This document shows, one piece after another, positions 22,624-33,986 of a stretch of 64,000 nucleotides of DNA. A model generated the notes under the pieces. It made no database searches. It was given only the letters and a program-made list of their open reading frames with translations, and was not told the origin of the DNA. The position numbers and the translations under genes are program-made. Every line of letters begins with the position of its first letter. Position 1 is the stretch's first letter. This stretch comes from Lumbricus rubellus (taxonomy: Eukaryota; Annelida; Clitellata; Crassiclitellata; Lumbricidae): positions 21,888,824 to 21,952,823 of the forward strand of contig OX243825.1 of assembly GCA_945859605.1 (NCBI GenBank), in the 5' to 3' direction.

Positions 22624-22737
22624 GATGCCTAGCAGCTGCTGTGAATGGAAATTAATATTACTATCGAGTGATATTTTTCTATCCAGCTGCAGAATTGCGT
22701 TGGATAAATTCTACGACTTTGTCGGTAATTGCAAAGC

Positions 22738-22980
22738 AGGCGCCGTAAAGTTATGCGTCTTTTGACCTAACAGTAAACTCTATAAGTTCCGTCACCGTAA
22801 AGTTAGGTGGTCTTTTGACCTGATAGTAAACTCTATAGGCTCAGTCCCCGTAAAGTTATGTGTCTTTTGACCTAACAGTAAACTCTATAAGTTCCGTCAC
22901 CGTAAAGTTAGGTGGTCTTTTGACCTGATAGTAAACTCTATAGGCTCAGTCCCCGTAAAGTTATGTGTCTTTTGACCTCG
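22738..22980. promoter_or_regulatory. 105-bp higher-order tandem repeat upstream of the GPCR
   Basis: Two alternating units of about 52 and 53 bp give a 105-bp dimer. The shared core CTTTTGACCT starts at 22,759, 22,812, 22,864, 22,917 and 22,969, and each unit also has CCGTAAAGTTA and AGTAAACTCTATA. On the receptor strand each core contains AGGTCA, the nuclear-receptor half-site. The array lies about 115-360 bp before the receptor ATG. A regulatory role is inferred from position and motif only. Confidence 0.55.
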
Positions 22981-25208
22981 CCTTAAACACTATAAGTTCA
23001 TTCCTGGTTTTAATGTTTTTATTCTTGATGCTGTATTTCTCAAATAAATCAGACGTGGCATAAATGTCTGATGCATAAAATATAGGCTTTAGTTCTAAAA
23101 CCGACTACTTTCTGCGAAATCTATACGGATCACCGAAACGCAATCTTCTCCCACAAATAAACACTGAAGCAAGTCTTCTCAGTTCCTATATTCGTCGAAA
23201 AACTTCTCCGACGAATTTTCGCAGTCTCAGAAACGCTTGATTCGATGAATACCGACACACTTTCTGTCACGTAGCATTCTTTTGACGGAATAACCTAATT
23301 CTGCTGAGGACAGATGACCCACTGTTCCCCGCCCACTCTCCCCTCCGATCTCTGCTGTTGTCGACCGTCGTTTTTCGCGTGATCAACAAGCGCCATCTTG
23401 TTCATGATATATACTTCACGGCCGCAGAAACTGCTGATGTCATTAACGTCTGTTTATCACGTGGTCACCCTCTTCAGTCTTTTCCTAGGACTACGCACGA
23501 TAGCGAGATACTTGAACGAATTGCTAGTGTACCGTGATCTATTGTATAATATGCTGCATGGACCGTGGATTTCTTCTGTGTTGCTGCAGAACGGATGAAG
23601 TAGAATGAAACGTAATTTGAAAATCCGATTTAGTTCAAGTTTCTTTGTTTATTCTCGTCGGACTCTCTGGATTAGTCTGAGCTTGCACGTCGTGTCTCTA
23701 CAAAAGAAAAACAGCAGACTTTTGATTAAGTCATTTGTTCAGTAGGCCTACAAGAACAAGCGTCCGGAAATCAAAGACCACATTAGCGCCTTCCCCTTGT
23801 AGCGCCTCTCTTCAGTGGCCAGATACATGTAGACATAATATGTCTACTAGATTATATCTATAATAGGAGCCATTCAATAGCAATAGATCGCTGCATGATA
23901 ATAATCTAGATCTATATAAATTCAATAAAAGCGTGCTGTATTACGAGTTACAACATGCATGTAGCATACGCCCCTGCCATAATAAAATAATAATTGGGAG
24001 AACCAGCTTTTTTTACAAGCCCTTATTTAGAACACAGTCGCTGCAGGAAGTGATGCAGGCTCTATGTCAAGATTAAGAGATATGCCGGGATAGACAGTCA
24101 GACGAATGTGGTAGATGATGCGTAACCGAGTAGCATGTATGGTTACTGTAACAATTGTATACAGTATACATGCAGCATCTGCGAGCGAGAGAATATCGTA
24201 TTGAAGCTGGTTGATTTCAGGAACTAAGATATATGAGATGCGAATTGAGTTGAAGCAGCGAGGCGAGAGCAGATAAGATAGCAGGCTATTTTGGTGTGTG
24301 GCGAGTCCTTGGCAAGTAGACCTAGAGACTTTGTATGACGTATTTCCTGATATGATAGAAGCATGATTTGTGACGCCGGAGCTCGAAACCCGTCGTTTGT
24401 CGTTTCCCTGATATTGCGCTAGAAGTTGAAAGAGGCGAGAGAGGTGAAGAATAATATAATGGATATTCTTCAATTCAGCAGATGGCTCTACATAATTTGC
24501 GAAGTGGTAACCCGATTTTGATGCCATTTGCGTTATTTGATTTTTGATATAGATATATTCCTTTACTGCCGAGCAATTTTGCAGAATAATCCATTAGTGG
24601 TTTCTGAAGACTTTGATAATAGGAATATTCTGAAACTGTTTCTGTTTCCTTGCCCTAAGCTAATGAAATAATCAAAAGAATCATAGGCTATAACTTTGGT
24701 TTCAAAAAAGATATTTTCATTCTGCAAAAAGCAATTTGGAGAAGGGCGTAATCATATCTGATTTACCATACAAGGAGCTGCATGACTAGGCCTATACAGG
24801 TGCAAGAGCGGATGCTAATAATATTATGTGCTTCATTTCTATCCAGACAATTTCTCAGAAGTGTCGCTAGGCGGCTGAGGAATAATCGGGAATACATTGG
24901 CTGAAAAGAGAGACATTATCGTATTTCACATTCACCATTCAGAGAAACCATTACGGATGAAGAATGACAAAAAGGCAAATTATATCCATAAGTGCCATTC
25001 TAGATTTAACACTGGCAAGAGATTCAATACCAGATCTACCAACTTTACGCTGAGGCCGCAAATCGGCGGTTCGGTTTCATATTAGCCTATACACAAATGC
25101 AGAGTTTACGTGAATGCATAGGCGCCGTAGCACAGCACTTCCCATTGAAAACTGTGGATCACCACCACCACCATCTGTATTAAGCTACTTGTAATTGTAA
25201 TTGTAATC
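22981..25208. other. Unannotated intergenic DNA
   Basis: No gene could be supported. The longest frame (24,027-24,527, minus, 166 residues) has no recognisable domain or signal peptide and may be chance. Confidence 0.4.
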
Positions 25209-25345
25209 AAACATTTATATAGCGCCACTTAAAGAGGACTCCTCAGAGGCGCTCCCGACCTGACACCAAACCATAATCAAAGAGAATGGTTTTCAAACGC
25301 TTGCGGAAAAGGCGCAAAGAAAGACAAAGAAGTTAATTACGGTGA
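25209..25345 (-). mobile_element. CR1/L2-like LINE 3' tail
   Basis: On the minus strand, FRKRLKTILF-like coding is followed by GGGAGCGCCTCTGAG and GTGGCGCTATATAAATG. This is the same tail as in the LINE fragments at 13,897 and 63,456. Further upstream sequence to about 25,690 may belong to the same dead copy but is not recognisable. Confidence 0.55.
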
Positions 25346-25799
25346 CTAATAGGCAACTTATTTCGGAAAGACCATAGCCAAACTTCTATGCAGCACTGTG
25401 GAAGAGACTTCGAGACTATACTCAGAACCTGTCGGTGTCTGTTTTCTTGTTGCCTCGTAATTGCGTCTGCAAATTTAGACTTCACTGACTTCACTGCTGA
25501 CTCCTTGATTTTCCGTCCAATAAACTTAGTCTCCAGTCGAGCAAGCGATCGTGCGCTAATTAAGTGACGTTCTGACTGCAGTCGGATTGGATTACGCGGC
25601 CAGCAGAGAGGAAGAAGAGGAAGAGCAAGCTGTGTAAGTGGATGGAGCTGGACGGTGAAGAATGGCCAAAGTGATGACCAGATAGGAATCAATCAACTGC
25701 TCTTAACCGAGAGTCATGCGAAGCGATAATGTTTTTGTAAGACGAATCCAAAGAATCAAGAGACTGTTGGGAATGGAGAGCAAATGTAAAAGGTTATGC

Positions 25800-25933
25800 A
25801 GACGAGAGAGAGAGGTAGACAGAGACATACAGAGACAGAGAGGTAGAGTCAGAGAGACAGAGACAGAGATAATAGAGAGACATAGAAAGAGACCGAGACC
25901 TAGACATAGACAATAATAGACATAGACATAGAG
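25800..25933. repeat. GA/CAGA-rich simple sequence
   Basis: Purine-rich GAGAGACAGA run that leads into the TATG array. Confidence 0.8.
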
Positions 25934-26580
25934 ATGTATGTATGTATGTATGTATGTATGTATGTATGTATGTATGTATGTATGTATGTATGTATGTATG
26001 TATGTATGTATGTATGTATGTATGTATGTATGTATGTATGTATGTATGTATGTATGTATGTATGTATGTATGTATGTATGTATGTATGTATGTATGTATG
26101 TATGTATGTATCTATGTATGTACTGTATGTATGTATGTGTGTATGTATGTATGTTTGTATGTATGTATGTATGTATGTATGTATGTATGTATGTATGTAT
26201 GTATGTATGTATGTATGTATGTATGTATGTATGTATGTATCTATGTATGTATTGTATGTATGTATGTATGTATGTATGTATGTATGTATGTATGTATGTA
26301 TGTATGTATGTATGTATGTATGTATGTATGTATGTATGTATGTATGTATGTATGTATGTATGTATGTATGTATGTATGTATGTATGTATGTACTTACGTA
26401 CGTACGTACGTATGTATGTATGTATGTATGTATGTATGTATGCATGTATGTATGTATGTATGTATATATGTATGTATGTATGTGTGTATGTATGTCTGTA
26501 TGAATGTATGTATGTATGTATGTATGTATGTATGTATGTATGTATGTATGTATGTAGTATGTATGCATGCAAGTATGTGT
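25934..26580. repeat. (TATG)n microsatellite
   Basis: About 640 bp with scattered variants, including a TACG run at 26,391-26,412 and two near-identical internal breaks (ATCTATGTATGTACTG at 26,110 and ATCTATGTATGTATTG at 26,240) that point to internal duplication. Confidence 0.97.
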
Positions 26581-26865
26581 GCATGTGTCATAGATAGGTA
26601 GACAGCAGAATTGAGTGACTCAAAAAAGATAAACAGAGTAAAGATTTAAAATCTAGCTTCATTTGCAGAGAAGAGGATGAATAGCAGAGAAGACCACCAG
26701 GAAGCAAATAGCAGCAATGTATGATAGAGAAGAACGTGTATAGTGCTGAGAGGAGCCGAGAGGAGCCGAAAGTTGCCAAGAGGTGAGCAAAGGGTGACAG
26801 AACACACGGTGGAACTGTGCCATGAACATTCATTCTATATATTTATATAAGTTTATTTTACCACT

Positions 26866-27010
26866 TCTATATCGCCACTTCATGCTCACTTCTCAGAGGA
26901 GCTCCCGACTACAACGCGGACACTGCATCGGACTGTCACGCCGAAGTGCCCGAGCAATTGCGAGTGACGGACTTGCTCAAGGTTTCTACACGACGGCCTG
27001 AGATGGACTC
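26866..27010 (-). mobile_element. tRNA-derived SINE fragment
   Basis: The reverse orientation holds CTTGAGCAAGTCC, CACTCGCAATTGCTCGGGC, GTGACAGTCC and the tail GGGAGCTCCTCTGAGAAG then GGCGATATAGAAG. The tRNA-like head is not clear. Confidence 0.7.
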
Positions 27011-27310
27011 CAGCCTACAACCATCCGGCTGCAAGGCCATGATTCCGGTAAGTGCATGCAAGTCGATTTTATTCTACTCGACGATCCTATTTTCGTTGCA
27101 GCTAGTCGTATCAGTCATAGCTAATGGTTTTTTCGTTTCTAACAAAATACATTATTTCTCCTAACAAACATCACCGCCACCGTATAATAATTATAATCGT
27201 CAACGAGAATCACTTTGCTGCGTTTAAAAATTCATGTAGCGACGCATAGCAGAGTGGCCTACCAGTGGAGGAAAATTAAGAAGAGAAGAGAGACATAGAA
27301 AGAGACAGAG

Positions 27311-27735
27311 ATGTATGTTCAAGTATGTATGTATGTATGTTCAAGTATGTATGTATGTATGTATGTATGTATGTATGTATGTATGTATGTATGTATGTAT
27401 GTATGTATGTATGTATGTATGTATGTATGTATGTATGTATGTATGTATGTATGTATGTATGTATGTATGTATGTATGTATGTATGTATGTATGTATGTAT
27501 GTATGTATGTATGTATGTATGTATGTATGTATGTATGTATGTATGTATGTATGTATGTATGTATGTATGTATGTATGTATGTATGTATGTATGTATGTAT
27601 GTATGTATGTATGTATGTATGTATGTATGTATGTATGTTTGCATGACATTGTATGTATTATGTATGTATGTATGCATGTATGCATGTGTGTATGTATGTA
27701 TGTATTTTTGTATGTATGTATGTACGTACGTAGCG
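27311..27735. repeat. (TATG)n microsatellite
   Basis: About 420 bp. Near the right edge, TGCATGACATTGTATGTA (27,640) matches in reverse the edge of the array at 6232-6470. Confidence 0.97.
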
Positions 27736-28534
27736 TATGTACATCCCTGCACCAAGTGACATGGACTTCTATCTATATAAGAGTCCATGGATAAGCCCAC
27801 TGAGGCTTGCCATCGATATTGAAGCTGAGACTGGTCAGAAGATGACCTTTCTGGGTCAGAAGATGACCTTTCTGGGTCAGTTGGAAAGCCATCGGAAAAC
27901 TGTCAGTTCTTCATCAACCAGGCGAATGGAGACACCAAGCAAACACGAGAATGACACTCACACTGTAACTTAGACGTAGTATACGTGTTAAGCGACATAT
28001 TATTATATAGCGCAATTTATAAGTCTCGCCTAACCCCCTTCTCAATTAATGTGTCCATCTCTGGCGTGCGATACGTCAAAACGACCGTTAAAAACGACAT
28101 GGCAAGGCCGCGAGGATCAGTGGCTTTCTGCGTATATACACATGGCCAGGTCGAGTCGTGCCGCTGTAATATACATGTATACTCCCTTGTCAATCTATCT
28201 CTCAGATGACATGCGCAGATGATGTGTGGGCCAGCTATAGTATGAGATGTCGGTCGACGCAGTGGCGCTGGCATGGTGTATGCAATTTCTTGATCTCGAT
28301 TATCATGTTTTTATATTTGGATGTCTGCTCATGAAATGGGCAGTTTTGACCAGATTCGTGACATGTCAATCATGCCGCCTCGTGTTGTTTACTGTGCTCT
28401 AATCTAGTCCCTCTGCTTTGGGAGGGAGAATTCAGGTTTCTGGGGGTGGTTGGAGAAACGACCGTTTTGGGCGGGCGGAAACCGCTGAGGGGAGACAGCG
28501 GCGACACCTTTTTGCTCCCAATTTTTTTAAATTC
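27736..28534. other. Unannotated intergenic DNA (left flank of Polinton 2)
   Basis: No gene recognised. Short tandem copy of AGAAGATGACCTTTCTGGGT at 27,837-27,877. Confidence 0.5.
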
Positions 28535-28540
28535 ATCGTT
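28535..28540. other. Target-site duplication, left (ATCGTT)
   Basis: ATCGTT directly precedes the AG that starts the element and is repeated at 36,819-36,824. A 6-bp duplication is typical of Polinton integration. Confidence 0.92.
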
Positions 28541-28960
28541 AGTAGGGTGAAAACCCGTCTGACGAAACAATAGACCCATGACGTCATCAGGCGACTTCGA
28601 GGAAACGCGCCGGCGGCGCCTTCTAGGCCACGCCTCCTAGGCTTCTAGGGCTTCTAGGCCACGCCCACATAGGCTGCTAGGCTATTATGTCATACCTAAT
28701 TAGCATACAGGCTAGTAGAGGACTTCCAGGAACGGGCTGCCTGGCTACTAGCGCTTCTAGGGCACTCCTACCTAGGCTACTAGCGCTTCTAGGCTATGGG
28801 CTATAGGCTAAGGGCTACGGCTTACATTAGCGCGCTTCTAGGGCACGCCTTCTCGGCTTGTAGCGCTTCCAGGAACCCTAATTTATTATGCTAATATGCT
28901 AATTACCTATTATGTACTGGCTTCCACACTATCCCAGGAAACGGCGACCAATCAGCGAGC
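28541..28960 (+). repeat. Polinton 2 terminal inverted repeat, left
   Basis: Starts AGTAGGGTGAAAACCCGTCT. It is rich in short CTAGGCTTCTAGGGC-like repeats and ends with CCAGGAAACGGCGACCAATC. Its reverse complement matches 36,399-36,818 base for base except for a few differences. Confidence 0.95.
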
Positions 28961-29101
28961 GAGAACCTTGCTAGACCAGGAAGTGTGGCCCAATCAGCGA
29001 GCGAGAATTTTAATATCCCAGGAATATGTGACCAATCAGAGAGCGAGAATCTTACTAGCCCAGGAAGTGCAGCCCAACCAGCGTGCGGGAAACTTATTAG
29101 A
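28931..29101. repeat. About 43-bp minisatellite with CCAAT motifs (inner edge of left TIR)
   Basis: Four units of CCAGGAAnnnnnGnCCAATCAGCGAGCG type begin near 28,933, 28,976, 29,018 and 29,060, of which the first is inside the TIR. Each has a CCAAT-like core (CCAACC in the last). The right end has three comparable units. They could be promoter elements (CCAAT boxes) or a structural repeat. Confidence 0.75.
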
Positions 29102-29171
29102 AGAATTTTAATACGACATTTTCTAAGTAGAAAAGAACAAACACAGTAGATTTTTCTTCCAACACAAACTC

Positions 29172-29177
29172 TTTATT
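29172..29177 (-). terminator. Polyadenylation signal AATAAA for polB of Polinton 2
   Basis: AATAAA on the minus strand, about 150 bp past the stop codon at 29,327. It is the nearest canonical signal. Confidence 0.6.
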
Positions 29178-29326
29178 CAATCAATACACAATATGTTTAT
29201 GCAATAATGTTCGACGCTTTTCTCAAAGTCCAAGTCTTCATAGTGTCCATTTTACTAGAATATACGATTGCGCAATAACGAGTATGCAACACCTTAACAT
29301 ATTTACACAGTCCATCTTATGCAGTA

Positions 29327-32300
29327 TTATACGAGAGATGCAATTTTTACGTGTCCATAGGCCAACGACTCCGACGAATTGAGTAGGTATCGCTTGTCAT
29401 CGTACGGAGAAAGAGCAGCTTTTCGAATTTCAACAGTGTGAAGGTCATGTTTCTTACTTTGAATAACGCAAAATTTCGAAGATGTTGGCTTCTCCTCCAG
29501 TATACAGGCCCTATAGTCTGCATGGCGAATGCTATTTTTCACAAACGCCTTCTTTATGCCCTTCGCAGTCTTCTTCTCCTTTTCGTTAGGGAGCAGCAAA
29601 CTATACATTTTCGACCTCAATCCGCAAAATTCCAACACCGCGGCCCCGTTGCACTCGTCCTTAAACTTCCCAATTACCTTAGCGTTGGTGCGGCTGTGAA
29701 GGAAGTGCCCACAGGGATAGTCTGAAGTGTCATATTCGTCTAAATTCTGTAACATGTCTTTGTACACGTCGTCTGTGTGAATGTGGTAGCAAAGGCTGTC
29801 CGTGTCCGTAAAAAGGAGTTTGCAAGCAGAGTCGTAGAGTGGAATTATATGTTCATAGTGGAATTCATACATTTTTAATTTTGAAATGTCCAAAATGCAC
29901 ATGCCTGCATAGAGCGGCTTGTTCAAAAAGACGTTTGAATTTGTTAATTTTATGACTACCAAATCTTCGTTTATTATAGTGTACGATTCGAAATTTGGCC
30001 GGGCAACAAATCTTTTCGCGCGCTTTCCGCTCATGACTAATTTGACGTTTAGGTGCTTTCTGTTATTTTGCATTGTTTTGCCATAAATAGAGTTGTTCAT
30101 AAGTTTGTAAAAGTCTTTTTCAAAGGAAGATTTGGCCACCTGCCGTTTGGACGTGTTGAAGTCGATATAGTTCTTCAACCATCGACTTTGCCGAAACTCG
30201 AGTATTTTGTGAATTTTGACCAATTTCATCCCCATTTTCAGGTAGAATTGTAAATTTCGGTAGTGAACGACGTACCGAGTCTTTGTCATTAAATTTGGTG
30301 TCAACTTTTCGACCCCCGCCCCAATTTTAGCCGAAATTTTCTGCGAAACGGATTTTGCGTAAGGAGATATCATCTCCGGTCGTATGTGCAGGCTCTCTGG
30401 AGCAAGGGGGTAGTCGTTGTGCGCGTCGTGGAGATGTGAAGGATACTCCAAGTCCACGTCCAACAAATAGCCCAAGTCGTCGTCAGTCTGTTTGGAAGTC
30501 AAGTCGAAATTTTCAATTTCGTCAGTCTCTAAGAATCTAAATTTACCGGTCGGGAGCGGTTCGGACATTGCGTAACCGTACAAATTGTTACAGTCCAAAT
30601 ACATGATGTAGCTATTTGGAATGTCAGGGTCGTATCCTTGGGCGAGATACGGATTGTTTGCCTTTGCGTATCGATTTGAAATCATAGAGACGCCGCCTCT
30701 CATCCCCCGCTCCACAAAAAGGTATATGTCTGGGTCTGTGATAAGGCCCAACTCCACTTTTGTCATTCTCAAGCACGCGTCAAAACTAAGGCCGGGGCTG
30801 CTGTAGTAGTGAAGTGCGTCAAGTCCGTAAAATTCCATAGACATTTTTCGAAAAGATTCGAAAACGTCAGCCAACAATACAACGTCCGTCTGCAAGTATA
30901 GGTTGTGATAGTCTTGCATAGTCTGCATGTCGAATGTCTGCCAAACCTGTTGGGCATAGTCGTAGTCGTCTTCAGTAATGTCTTCTTCAGTAAGTTTACT
31001 ATAGAAGCAGCCTTTGGGAGGCAGAGTCCTTTCGGTCATTCTGCAGGCCGAAGTCATATATTCGTAGGGAAATACCCCCTTACGCAAAAGCAATTTGTAA
31101 TGTTCCGGAAAAAGCCGACGCAAATGGTTGAATTTTGAATCGCCCTCTTTCGCCAAATTCTTGACCAACACATCCAAACCGCAGGTTAGAAATTGCAAAG
31201 AATCTAAAAATCGGATATTATTCACTTCGAACGAAAGGTATTTTTCCATGTTAGTGGCTATTACTTTAATTTCTTCGCTTGCAAATTCCTTCGTCATGTG
31301 TTTCAAGATGAGATGTGAGTCGTAACCCTTAAGGTTGTGGAACACGACAGGAAGGAAATAGTTGGGGGTTTTCTGTTTCTTTGACTTTGTCGGTTTTCGG
31401 AATTTCATTTTCAAGTTGCAGGGCGAGCAAAGAGCAGAAACAAAGTTACCAGTCATGTGACAGTGGTGTCGAACTTTGTTTTGAGATGTCAAAGAAGTAG
31501 AGCAAGATGGGCATGCAGTGCAAGAGTCAAACTCTAACCTCTGCTGCTGAGTAAGCGGTTTCATAGGCATGTTGGTGGAAAGAATTTTATTAATGCGGTT
31601 CTGTTCAGATTTGATGTGTGAAAAGAAATGATCCATGACGTCAGGCCCAGAATAGACGTGAGGTTTGGCGTCGTTCAAGTGTGGAAAAGATGATACAGTT
31701 AGACAACAGAACCCGCTGGGAGTATGAGTGTCAAGTATTTTGGTCGCGTTGGTGTTGGAAGTAGAGTCATTTGGCGCCAAAAACGATTCAAAATCGGCGT
31801 ACAGGACGTAAGGCACAGGCATTTCATGCTGAGTATTTGTAAATTTGAGTGTGGAGTTTTCAGGAGTTGGATATCGCACGGACTGAAGCCCGTGCTTGCC
31901 ACATTCCTCCATGTGTGTGTGTTTGACAGCAGCAGTTGTAAAGCAGCAGAGGCAGTACGGACATGGAAAAGATCTATTACCATCAGAATTTCGAGATGAT
32001 AACAGGGCAGAAAGGTTTCGTATGACAATGTAATGACGCTTCTCTCCAGCGTCAAGAAGTAAAAGATTGACAATGTGTTTTCTACCCCTGTGAGCACTGG
32101 CGTAGAGAGGGGTAAAGGTCTTATCATCCGGGTTTGAATACATGACGTTTATGCTATAGTCAGGATTGAGCCCCTCAAAAAGCGGTATTTGTTCGATTGT
32201 CATGGGGAATTTTAGCCCCTTAGTTTCAAGCTCTCCCATGTAAGGCTTATAGTGATTGACACGGTTGGGGTTGGCAGTTTGGTAATGGGAAACTGCAAGC

Positions 32301-32648
32301 ACGCTGTACAGAAAGCAGAACTCGTCGTCGTTTTGGATGTTCAGAGCAGCTCGCTTATTTGCAATGTATTGCGGCGTAGGTATGTAGCTGGAGGCGCCTA
32401 TAGGGTCGAAAATGGCATTGCAAAGCTTAAAATCGGCCACCCCATTTACAGTCCAACCGGAGCTTTCACTCGTAAACGTATCTACCAACTCGTCGATTCT
32501 GTGTACGGCTTCCTGCATTTGGTCCGCGATCTGCGCCGGGTGTGTGAGTGTTGCTGGCACGGACTTGAAGTAGCCGACCGTCTGGGCTTCTCCGTCTGGT
32601 GTGGAGCGCTTGAAGTCCACGTCGACCGCCACGAACCATTTCACCGGC
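29327..32648 (-). CDS. Protein-primed family B DNA polymerase, exon 5 (catalytic exon) of spliced gene
   Basis: This large exon holds the exonuclease and polymerase core. Exonuclease motifs are YADFESF (about 31,785-31,810), NLKGYDSHL and YHNLYLQTD, with a Cys/His cluster (CPSC...HHCHMTG) between the first two. Polymerase motifs are YLDCNNLYG (A, about 30,600), LMNNSIYGKTM (B, about 30,080) and FTDTDSLCY (C, 29,795-29,809). All catalytic acids are present and the stop is TAA at 29,329-29,327. The 5' end is set at the acceptor TTTCTTTAG just before 32,648. An ATG-initiated frame continues upstream, but those codons lie in the intron. With exons 1-4 the total is 3861 nt, an exact multiple of three (1286 residues), close to the 1291 residues of the unspliced relative at 1685-5560. 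It would replicate the element. Introns are unusual for Polinton polymerases. Confidence 0.92.
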
Positions 32649-32982
32649 CTAAAGAAATAGACATTAAAATACCCCACACTTTGTATATAGTATATAGGCT
32701 TCAAGAATTTGACTATGTACAAGCACAGAATTTCCCAATCAATGTACAATTACAAAAATTTGTCTAAGCCCAAAATTTGTGGCGTCAAGAATTTTCTAAG
32801 TCCACACTGTAAGAGCAGAAATTTTCTAAGTCCACACTGTAAGAGCAGAAATTTTCTAAGGCCAAACGCGCTAGAGTTGTAAATTTTTAAGTCCAAACAC
32901 ACTGCAGAAATTTTCTAAGTCCAAAAAGATTTTATAGCAGAATTTTCTAAGTACAAAATACAAGAGCAGCGTTTGTGCTTAC
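32649..32982 (-). repeat. Intron 4 of polB with about 31-bp tandem repeat
   Basis: Donor GTAAGC at 32,982 and acceptor AG at 32,650-32,649. From about 32,787 to 32,968 five degenerate units of AGAAATTTTCTAAGTCCACA type fill much of the intron. A related AAGTACAAATTTTTAAAG motif lies in intron 2. Confidence 0.75.
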
Positions 32983-33286
32983 CCTTCGTCTCTGAATGTG
33001 TCTTCCAGTGTGGCGACGATGCGCGACGATTCCGTCAGCAGCATGTTATGGACGTCTGTTGTCTGTGGCGCTGGAAACGACACGTCTATGAACGTATTCT
33101 GGGCGCTTGTCTTGATGTTTGGGTTGGTTTGCTTCTTGAAGCATGTGACACAGAGATCTTGCCCGGTCCTGAAGAAGCGTGAAGGCCGCCGATTCTTGCA
33201 TTGAGGACACTCTCGCCTCAGCATGCAGACTTCGCAGAGATTGTTCGTCAGGTTCTGCTTGTACGATCGGCAAGATTCGCATCGAC
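32983..33286 (-). CDS. polB exon 4: Cys-rich zinc-finger exon
   Basis: A 304-nt exon entered in phase 1 through acceptor TGTATTAG and left in phase 2 through donor GG/GTAAGC. It encodes a Cys cluster with spacing CxxC ... CxxC ... CxxC ... CxxC within about 50 residues (CESC, CEVC, CPQC, CVTC), probably two zinc sites, followed by a polar linker. The reading joins exactly in frame to exon 5. This module is absent from the Polinton 1 polymerase, which has Rho_N/SAP helices at its N-terminus instead. DNA or terminal-protein binding is a guess. Confidence 0.8.
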
Positions 33287-33542
33287 CTAATACATAACAA
33301 AATACCCATTAAAAGACTTGTGTGTGATAAATTACTTACTGAAAGCATATAGACATGACACACAGTATGATTGTGTGTTGAAAGTATAGGATTTAAACTT
33401 GTAGCTTGTACAAACAATGTAAAGGTCGTTAAAGCTCACATGCTGTATACTAAATGTACAACGTTGAAAGTTGGTAGAATTCATATGAGCGCATATGCTG
33501 TATGCAAAAGTTTGCAAAAGTGCCAAGTCTGTAGGAACTTAC

Positions 33543-33698
33543 TTGATGGGCCGGGCTCTGCCGGGCTGCCTCTGCTGGGGCCGGGGGCCGCCACCGCTGC
33601 CGCCGCCGGGCCGGGGCGCCCTTCTCCCAAGCCACCAGCTTCCACATTGTTGCGCTTTGCTGCACGACCGGTGTTTGCGTCTGCCTTTCGCTTCAGTT
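33543..33698 (-). CDS. polB exon 3: basic then Gly/Pro/Ala-rich linker exon
   Basis: A 156-nt exon, phase 1 to phase 1, with acceptor TATATGTTGTAG and donor CAA/GTAAGTTCC. It encodes a basic start (KRKADAN, AAKRN, a possible nuclear localisation signal) and then a low-complexity Gly/Pro/Ala linker. The local GC content is much higher than in its surroundings. It has a paralogue at 34,562-34,705. Confidence 0.75.
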
Positions 33699-33825
33699 CT
33701 ACAACATATATTATTCGACATGAATAAAATGCTCCATTTTTAAACAAAACATGTATTTTAAACGAATATAAAATTTATAAAGTACAAATTTTTAAAGTTT
33801 GAAAATATCCAAAGTACAAACTTAC

Positions 33826-33900
33826 TCATTTGTCGAATTCTCTCCTTCAGTTGAATATCTTCCTTCAGCAATTGATCGAGGTCTGCATCGAGCTTGCTCG
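33826..33900 (-). CDS. polB exon 2: short acidic/amphipathic helix exon
   Basis: A 75-nt exon, phase 1 to phase 1, with acceptor TTGTTTCTAG and donor ATGA/GTAAGTTTG. It encodes 25 residues with a coiled-coil-like Leu/Ile pattern (LDQLLKEDIQLKERI). The paralogous exon at 34,977-35,051 has exactly the same length and phases. Confidence 0.75.
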
Positions 33901-33986
33901 CTAGAAACAAAAATACATGGGGTTTGAGAGCTAGGAAAATATATGGCGTCTAATGTAATGTACAACAGAATAAGAAATTTATTTAC

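Noticed and set aside
24027..24527. 166-residue minus-strand frame
   Set aside because: No domain, signal peptide or family resemblance, and no splice or promoter support; compatible with chance.
25703..27800. Frames of YIHT or MYVC repeats over the TATG arrays here and at the other ACAT arrays
   Set aside because: Tetranucleotide repeats without stop codons give open frames in several phases; not genes.
32649..32749. ATG-started N-terminal extension of the second polymerase
   Set aside because: It lies in intron sequence; the splice acceptor at 32,649 and the in-frame upstream exons explain the region better.
33450..33747. Alternative frames in the GC-rich exon 3 region
   Set aside because: Only one frame joins to the splice sites and the neighbouring exons; the others are shadows of the same GC-rich DNA.
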